Positions 4,419-5,162 of a DNA stretch of 5,162 nucleotides are shown one piece after another (position 1 is the first letter of the stretch; every line of letters begins with the position of its first letter). This stretch comes from Terriglobales bacterium. Its GTDB lineage: Bacteria > Acidobacteriota > Terriglobia > Terriglobales > Acidobacteriaceae. Made by a program: the position numbers and the translations under genes. The notes beneath the pieces were generated by a model. It saw nothing but the letters and a program-made list of their open reading frames with translations. It searched no databases and was not told the origin of the DNA. The stretch is taken from assembly GCA_015655365.1 (NCBI GenBank), contig JAATFE010000043.1, positions 1-5,162 on the forward strand, given 5' to 3'.

Positions 4419-5162
4419 CTAGAGCGCCAGCCCCTTCAGATACTCGCGGAACTTCGGTCCCAGGTCGGGGCGGTTGAGGGCAAACTCGACGGTAGCCTGC
4501 AACATGCCGAACTTGTCGCCCGCGTCGTAGCGCTTGCCCTCAAAGGTGTAGCCGAAGACTTTCTCTTCCTTGAGCAGAGCAAGAATGCCGTCGGTGAGTT
4601 GGATTTCGCCGCCTGCGCCGGGCATGGTCTGCTCCAGCAGCTCGAAGATGCGCGACGTGAGCACATAGCGGCCAATGATGGCCTGCTTGGAGGGCGCATC
4701 CTCGAACTTGGGCTTCTCTACCATGCCGGTGCAATTATAGATGCGCGGATTGTTGGGGTCCTGCGAGCCGGCCAGCACGCCGTAGGAGCTGATCGCCGGC
4801 CCTTCGATGGTCTGCGTGGCCAGCACCGAGCCGCCCTTTTCGTCAAAGACATCGATCATCTGCTTGAGGCACGGCACGGCGGCCGCGATCACATCGTCGG
4901 GCAGCATGACGGCAAAAGGCTCGTCGCCCACCAGGTCCTTAGCGCAAAGCACGGCATGGCCCAGGCCCAGCGGCTCCTTCTGGCGCACATAGCTGATCCG
5001 CGCCAAAGCGGAGACGCCGCGCGACACGGCCAGAAGCTCGCTCTTGCCGCGCCGTTCCAGAGTCGCGTCCAGTTCGAAGCTGTGGTCGAAGTGGTCTTCC
5101 ATCGCGCCCTTGCCGCGGCCGGTCACGATGATGATGTGCTCGATGCCCGAAGCAATCGCCTC
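4419..5162 (-). CDS. galU: UTP-glucose-1-phosphate uridylyltransferase (GalU), 5' part outside window
   Basis: The minus-strand frame runs from the window edge to a TAG at 4419-4421, giving 247 residues. Bacterial GalU is about 290 residues, so roughly the first 45, including the N-terminal nucleotide-binding loop (GxGTR-type), are missing. The enzyme makes UDP-glucose from UTP and glucose-1-phosphate, supplying glycan, exopolysaccharide and galactose metabolism in the cytoplasm. Recognisable family segments are EAIASGIEHIIIVTGRGK followed by EDHFD, the RQKEPLGLGHAVLCAKDLVG stretch, the metal/nucleotide-site LPDD, SYGVL, MVEKP, IIGRYVL, GGEIQLTDGI, and KRYDAGDKFGMLQATVEFAL near the C-terminus. 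The internal GTG at 5126 is not the start, because the homologous sequence continues upstream to the window end. GalU-like paralogues exist (for example GalF in enterobacteria), but the catalytic motifs look intact. The gene converges on the thioredoxin-like gene. Confidence 0.95.
   Translation of the reverse strand, partial: EAIASGIEHIIIVTGRGKGAMEDHFDHSFELDATLERRGKSELLAVSRGVSALARISYVRQKEPLGLGHAVLCAKDLVGDEPFAVMLPDDVIAAAVPCLKQMIDVFDEKGGSVLATQTIEGPAISSYGVLAGSQDPNNPRIYNCTGMVEKPKFEDAPSKQAIIGRYVLTSRIFELLEQTMPGAGGEIQLTDGILALLKEEKVFGYTFEGKRYDAGDKFGMLQATVEFALNRPDLGPKFREYLKGLAL

Overview
The window looks like an ordinary, high-GC chromosomal stretch from a free-living bacterium, most likely a member of the Acidobacteriota. 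That placement is an inference from the overall look of RuvB, the thioredoxin-like protein and the repeat-rich intergenic DNA; no rRNA or other decisive marker is present. No phage, transposase, CRISPR, tRNA or rRNA was seen.

Layout: (1) Positions 1-705, minus strand, hold the N-terminal 235 residues of a polytopic membrane protein resembling GT-C (GT39/PMT/ArnT-like) glycosyltransferases; its 3' end lies outside the window. (2) A 141-bp divergent intergenic region follows. (3) 847-2376, plus, is a complete Tat-exported glycoside hydrolase of family 43 with a C-terminal beta-sandwich domain. (4) 2488-3525, plus, is a complete ruvB (Holliday junction branch-migration motor). (5) 3526-3760 is a 235-bp non-coding stretch with a large nested inverted repeat and short GCGGAGTTAGC-type repeats. 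(6) 3761-4318, plus, is a complete cytoplasmic thioredoxin/peroxiredoxin-like protein with a CAHC redox motif. (7) 4319-4418 is a convergent intergenic region that is nearly all inverted repeat. (8) 4419-5162, minus, is the C-terminal 247 residues of galU (UTP-glucose-1-phosphate uridylyltransferase), whose start lies outside the window.

The genes do not form an obvious pathway. They are separated by about 100 bp or more, switch strand, and mix carbohydrate functions (GH43, GalU, a putative sugar transferase) with DNA repair (RuvB) and redox chemistry. The interesting material is non-coding: a roughly 154-nt element able to fold into a long stem with a competing alternative hairpin between ruvB and the thioredoxin-like gene; a short repeat family with exact inverted copies bracketing that gene; and two genes (GH43 and ruvB) lacking a Shine-Dalgarno but carrying a TARACT -10-like box exactly 9 nt before ATG, which suggests near-leaderless transcripts. 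I found no convincing new multi-gene system.
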